The position numbers and the translations under genes are program-made. The notes under the pieces were generated by a model. The model had not been told where the DNA came from. It made no database searches and was given only the letters and a program-made list of their open reading frames with translations. 64,000 bases of DNA from AP-15 sp963777435 (lineage in GTDB: Bacteria > Pseudomonadota > Alphaproteobacteria > ATCC43930 > CGMCC-115725), in assembly GCA_963777435.1 (NCBI GenBank), contig CAVZQT010000004.1:310001-374000 (forward strand), written 5' to 3'. Below are positions 61,266-64,000 of this stretch, piece after piece. Position 1 is the stretch's first letter. Every line of letters begins with the position of its first letter.

Positions 61266-62126
61266 ATGGCTGAGCAAGCGATTGCCAACACCACCCAGCG
61301 TGACTACTGGAACACCGTGGCGGGGCCGCGCTGGGTTGGGCTCGAAGGTCTAGTCGAGCGCCGGGTCCGTGCGGTCAATGATCTGCTGCTGGCGCAGTCG
61401 GGGGCGAAAGCCGGCGAGCGCGTGCTCGAAATCGGCTGCGGCACCGGTGCTTTTACGGTGCCGCTTGCCGCAGCGGTCGGCGATATCGGGGCCGTGGTCG
61501 GCGCCGATATCTCGTCGGCGATGTTGGCGGCAGCACGCAAGCGCCTGGCCGATCTGGATTTGCGCAATGTCGCGCTGATCGAGGCCGACGCCCAGACGCA
61601 TCAGTTCGAGCCCGGCGCGTTCGATCTGATCACTTCGCGCTTTGGCGTTATGTTTTTTGCCGACCCGGGTGCGGCCTTTACCAATCTCTTTGCCGCGGCG
61701 CGGCCCGGCGGGCGGTTGTGCTTCGCGTGCTGGGGCGGGCTCGACGAGAATGAGCACTGGCTTGTTCCCTACCAAGTGGCCCTGCGCCATCTCGGTCCAC
61801 CCGAGCCCAGGCCACCGCGCGCCCCCGGTCCAATGGCGTTCGCCGAGCCCGATTATGTGCGCGAGTTTCTGGGAAGAGCCGGGTTTGCCGAGATCACGAT
61901 CGCCGGCGAGCACCCTGATATGCTCGCCAGCAGCCCAGAGGAGGAGGCCAAGGCCGCGTGCATCATGGGGCCGTCGGGCCGGCTGATCGATGAGAAAAAG
62001 CCGGACGAGGCAACCCTCGAAACAATCCGGCGCGACATCCAAGATGCGCTGGCTATCCACGCGCGGGACGGGGAAGTACGGCTTTCCTCGACTGTGCTGA
62101 TCGTTACCGCGCGCCGATCCGACTAG
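61266..62126 (+). CDS. class I SAM-dependent methyltransferase
   Basis: 286 aa from the ATG at 61266 (AGGGAG seven bases upstream; the frame is open to 61236). Motif I VLEIGCGTGAFTVPLAAAV, the acidic VVGADISSAMLAAARKRLA, NVALIEADAQTH, FDLITSRFGVMFFADP and RPGGRLCFACWGG are the usual Methyltransf_11 blocks. TQRDYWNTVAGPRWVGLE at the start is a recognised subgroup N-terminus. Substrate unknown. 26 bases after the small lipoprotein-like gene and may close the murL-murD2 operon. Confidence 0.87.
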   Translation: MAEQAIANTTQRDYWNTVAGPRWVGLEGLVERRVRAVNDLLLAQSGAKAGERVLEIGCGTGAFTVPLAAAVGDIGAVVGADISSAMLAAARKRLADLDLRNVALIEADAQTHQFEPGAFDLITSRFGVMFFADPGAAFTNLFAAARPGGRLCFACWGGLDENEHWLVPYQVALRHLGPPEPRPPRAPGPMAFAEPDYVREFLGRAGFAEITIAGEHPDMLASSPEEEAKAACIMGPSGRLIDEKKPDEATLETIRRDIQDALAIHARDGEVRLSSTVLIVTARRSD

Positions 62127-62130
62127 AATC

Positions 62131-63012
62131 ATGCTGCGATTGCGCCCGGTCGGCTTGATCGCCGCCACTATCTTTGTCCTTTGTTATTCGATTGGCGGAG
62201 CGCAGCAATACGTGCGTTTCCCATCGCTAGACGATAACGGGGCAGGCCAGCCGCCGACGATGCTCGAGGGCTATCTTGTCCGGCCGGCGGAAGAGGGTAG
62301 ACATCCCGCGGTTGTGTTTTTGCACGGCTGCGGTGGTTTGTTCAGCCACGCAGCAGGAGGCGTTCAGGCGCGCGAACTCGCTTGGGCCGCGGAGCTAAAC
62401 CGACGCGGCTACGTCGTGCTGATGGTCGACAGTTTTGGCCCGCGGCATCAAGGTTCTATGTGTGCGCATGTAGATTTTAATCCCGAGATATATTTGCGGC
62501 GACCAAAAGACGCCTACGGCGCGCTGCTGTTTCTGCAAACGCAACCCTATGTCAGGCCGGACCGTGTCGGCGTCATCGGCTGGTCGCAGGGCGGCGGGGT
62601 TGTGCTGTTTGCGATCCGCAGCCAGAGTCTTGGCCGACCGGCGCAATTGCCGCAGGGTGATTTTCGCGCCGCAGTCGCTTTTTACCAGGGCTCGTGTGAC
62701 GAGCGAAAACACAAAGTAGCATGGACGAGCGCGATCCCGCTGTTGGTCCTGGTCGGGTCTGGCGATGTTTGGACACCCGCGGCACCGTGCAAGCAGCTTG
62801 TCGACGGCGCCCTAGCGCGCGGGTCGCCGGTCGAAATGCAGATCTATCCCGGCGCCTATCACGATTTCGACTGGCCCGACATGCCGGTCCACGAGTCGGC
62901 AAAATTCCGCACCGCCGATGGGGTTGTGCCAATCCAAGGCACCAATCTCGCTGCGCGCCAAGATGCGCTGAAACGCGTGCCGGATTTCCTGGACCGCTAT
63001 TTGATGAAGTGA
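62131..63012 (+). CDS. dienelactone-hydrolase-like exported alpha/beta hydrolase
   Basis: 293 aa with a signal peptide (LIAATIFVLCYSIGGAQQ). The catalytic triad is visible as Ser in GVIGWSQGGGVVL, Asp in VLVGSGDVWTPA and His in GAYHDFDWPDMP; the HGCGG oxyanion stretch precedes it. A DLH-type periplasmic hydrolase acting on esters or lactones is the safest label. Four bases after the methyltransferase, so in the same operon. Its stop touches that of the convergent isochorismatase gene. Confidence 0.88.
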   Translation: MLRLRPVGLIAATIFVLCYSIGGAQQYVRFPSLDDNGAGQPPTMLEGYLVRPAEEGRHPAVVFLHGCGGLFSHAAGGVQARELAWAAELNRRGYVVLMVDSFGPRHQGSMCAHVDFNPEIYLRRPKDAYGALLFLQTQPYVRPDRVGVIGWSQGGGVVLFAIRSQSLGRPAQLPQGDFRAAVAFYQGSCDERKHKVAWTSAIPLLVLVGSGDVWTPAAPCKQLVDGALARGSPVEMQIYPGAYHDFDWPDMPVHESAKFRTADGVVPIQGTNLAARQDALKRVPDFLDRYLMK

Positions 63013-63582
63013 TCACCCGCCGTGGCCGCTGGGAGCGATTTCTGCAAGCAGAGCATCGGTCGAGCGCTGACGGCAGTAGCCGCGGATACCGATCAGCGAT
63101 TGTTCATGGCGTTCGGCGGTGCTGGTCGTGCAGGCGTCGGTGACGAGGGTTACGAGATAGCCGAGATCGCAGGCGTCACGAACCGCGCTCTCGACGCATT
63201 GCTCGGTCATGATCCCGGTGACGATCAGCGAACGGACGCCGAGATTGCGCAATACGTAGTCAATGTTGGTCGAGACAAAGACGTTGCTCGAGGTCTTGCG
63301 AAAGATCATCTCGTCTTGCGCCGGGGCGATCTCGTCCAACACCTGCGCGTCCCACGACCCGGGCGCCACGTCGATACCGGAGATCCGGTAATCGAGGCTA
63401 CGGTCGCGCCCGTTCTTGGTCATGTTCTCGATTACCGAATGCAGGATTTCGATCTCGGCTCGCCGGCAGGCGGCTGCAAGCCACCAGCCGCCTTCGCGGT
63501 CGGCGCAATAATTCTGCACGTCGATTATCAGCAACGCGGCATGCGCGGGATCGACGGGCACCTCGCGAGAGAGCGGGGTCAT
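63013..63582 (-). CDS. isochorismatase-family cysteine hydrolase
   Basis: 189 aa. The catalytic triad is Asp21 (LLIIDVQNYCAD), Lys in MIFRKTSSNVF and Cys in GIMTEQCVESAVRDACDLGY. This is the nicotinamidase/N-carbamoylsarcosine-amidase-type fold; likely substrates are amides or carbamates. Four-base overlap with the N-formylglutamate amidohydrolase gene upstream suggests a shared pathway of N-substituted amino acid breakdown. Confidence 0.88.
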   Translation of the reverse strand: MTPLSREVPVDPAHAALLIIDVQNYCADREGGWWLAAACRRAEIEILHSVIENMTKNGRDRSLDYRISGIDVAPGSWDAQVLDEIAPAQDEMIFRKTSSNVFVSTNIDYVLRNLGVRSLIVTGIMTEQCVESAVRDACDLGYLVTLVTDACTTSTAERHEQSLIGIRGYCRQRSTDALLAEIAPSGHGG

Positions 63583-64000
63583 TGCCGCTCAAAGGCTGCG
63601 TGCGCGGCCGGCAATAGCCGCGCTAGCCGATCGGCCCAGGCGGCCTGCCCCGCCGGCTCGGTGATCAAATCCTGGCGGATCTCGATCTCGACATGCGGCA
63701 GCCCGCGCCGCTCGCCATGCACCGGAACGGTGTAGTCAGTCAGATCGGTGACGCGGTAGGGCTCGTTTTCGCCGACCACGAGATCGCCCTCGGCGCGCAG
63801 GAGCTCGAGCAAGGGGTAAGCAAGGCGGGCGTCGCGATTGAACAGCACGCCGATATGCCAGGGACGCGACACGCCTCTGAACACCGGCGTAAAGCTGTGC
63901 AGCGCTACCAGCACCGATGCGCGGCGAGCGGCGTCGCGCTCGTCGAGCGCGGCGGCAATCCGATCGTGATAAGGGCGAAAGATTGCGTCGCGGCGGGCGG
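63579..64000 (-). CDS. N-formylglutamate amidohydrolase, partial at window end
   Basis: The frame continues past the window end; visible are about 140 C-terminal residues. AIFRPYHDRIAAALDER (near the edge), VLVALHSFTPVF, RPWHIGVLFNRD and LTDYTVPVHGERRGLPHVEIEIRQDLI are the family blocks, of the short FGase/HutG-like type and different from the copy at 51328. ALHSFTP carries a metal-ligand His. Overlaps the isochorismatase gene by four bases. Not the same gene duplicated recently. Confidence 0.85.
   Translation of the reverse strand, partial: ARRDAIFRPYHDRIAAALDERDAARRASVLVALHSFTPVFRGVSRPWHIGVLFNRDARLAYPLLELLRAEGDLVVGENEPYRVTDLTDYTVPVHGERRGLPHVEIEIRQDLITEPAGQAAWADRLARLLPAAHAAFERQ

Overview
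The window is GC-rich DNA with about 75 protein genes, short intergenic gaps and no rRNA, tRNA or CRISPR array that I can see. It looks alphaproteobacterial. The support is the mutM / ubiE-ubiB block next to an enoyl-CoA hydratase gene, a SAM-II riboswitch in front of metZ, a ChvG/ChvI-like two-component system, a DUF1491 gene, form II Mo-hydroxylase (coxSLM-like) genes, and REP-like repeats of alphaproteobacterial style. Genus cannot be told from sequence alone. Three luciferase-like oxidoreductases, two enolase-superfamily enzymes, a D-aminoacylase-type hydrolase and an SMP-30 lactonase suggest a soil or water heterotroph with broad catabolism.

Layout. 0-10 kb: glyoxalase end, LLM oxidoreductase, methyltransferase, ech, mutM, ubiE-ubiB, then two paralogous enolase-superfamily genes around an AT-rich two-gene insert. 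10-13 kb: AT-rich orphan genes, a decayed partial copy of a metallo-beta-lactamase-fold gene beside the intact copy, and an FKBP. 13-21.5 kb: amidohydrolase, SMP-30, a DUF433/DUF5615 toxin-antitoxin-like pair, and a Mo-hydroxylase cluster (coxG, coxS, coxL, coxM). 21.6-31.6 kb: ECF sigma/anti-sigma, pyrF, then an apparent eight-gene minus-strand signalling operon (lipoprotein, ChvI-like regulator, ChvG-like kinase, DUF1491, receiver, heme-binding DUF3365 protein, HAMP-GAF kinase, nudF). 31.7-43 kb: LLM oxidoreductase, methyltransferase, animal-type heme peroxidase, MFS/TetR pair with an operator, CMD protein, XRE regulator, YoaK, COG0523 GTPase and MBL protein. 43-53 kb: SAM-II riboswitch-metZ, CmcJ/NvfI-like oxygenase, DUF1127, LysR/SDR, LLM and aldo-keto reductases, N-formylglutamate amidohydrolase, phhA. 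53.5-56 kb: otsA-glk. 56.6-61 kb: a compact operon of DUF1445, DUF4392, MurL and MurD2 proteins. 61-64 kb: methyltransferase, dienelactone-hydrolase-like protein, isochorismatase and a second N-formylglutamate amidohydrolase that runs off the end.

The most interesting system is at 56.6-61 kb. MurD2 adds L-Glu to UDP-MurNAc-L-Ala and MurL epimerises it to D-Glu. Here they share an operon with the two halves (DUF1445, DUF4392) of what in mammals is the single D-glutamate cyclase polypeptide. The layout suggests a module that makes D-Glu on the nucleotide precursor and disposes of free D-Glu.

A strong caution: eight genes, including pyrF and murD2, which are expected to be essential or important, carry frame changes. 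All of them are explained by single-base insertions (eleven in total), and removing them gives lengths divisible by three that match family lengths. Uncorrected read errors are the likeliest cause, so these genes should be read as probably intact in the organism.
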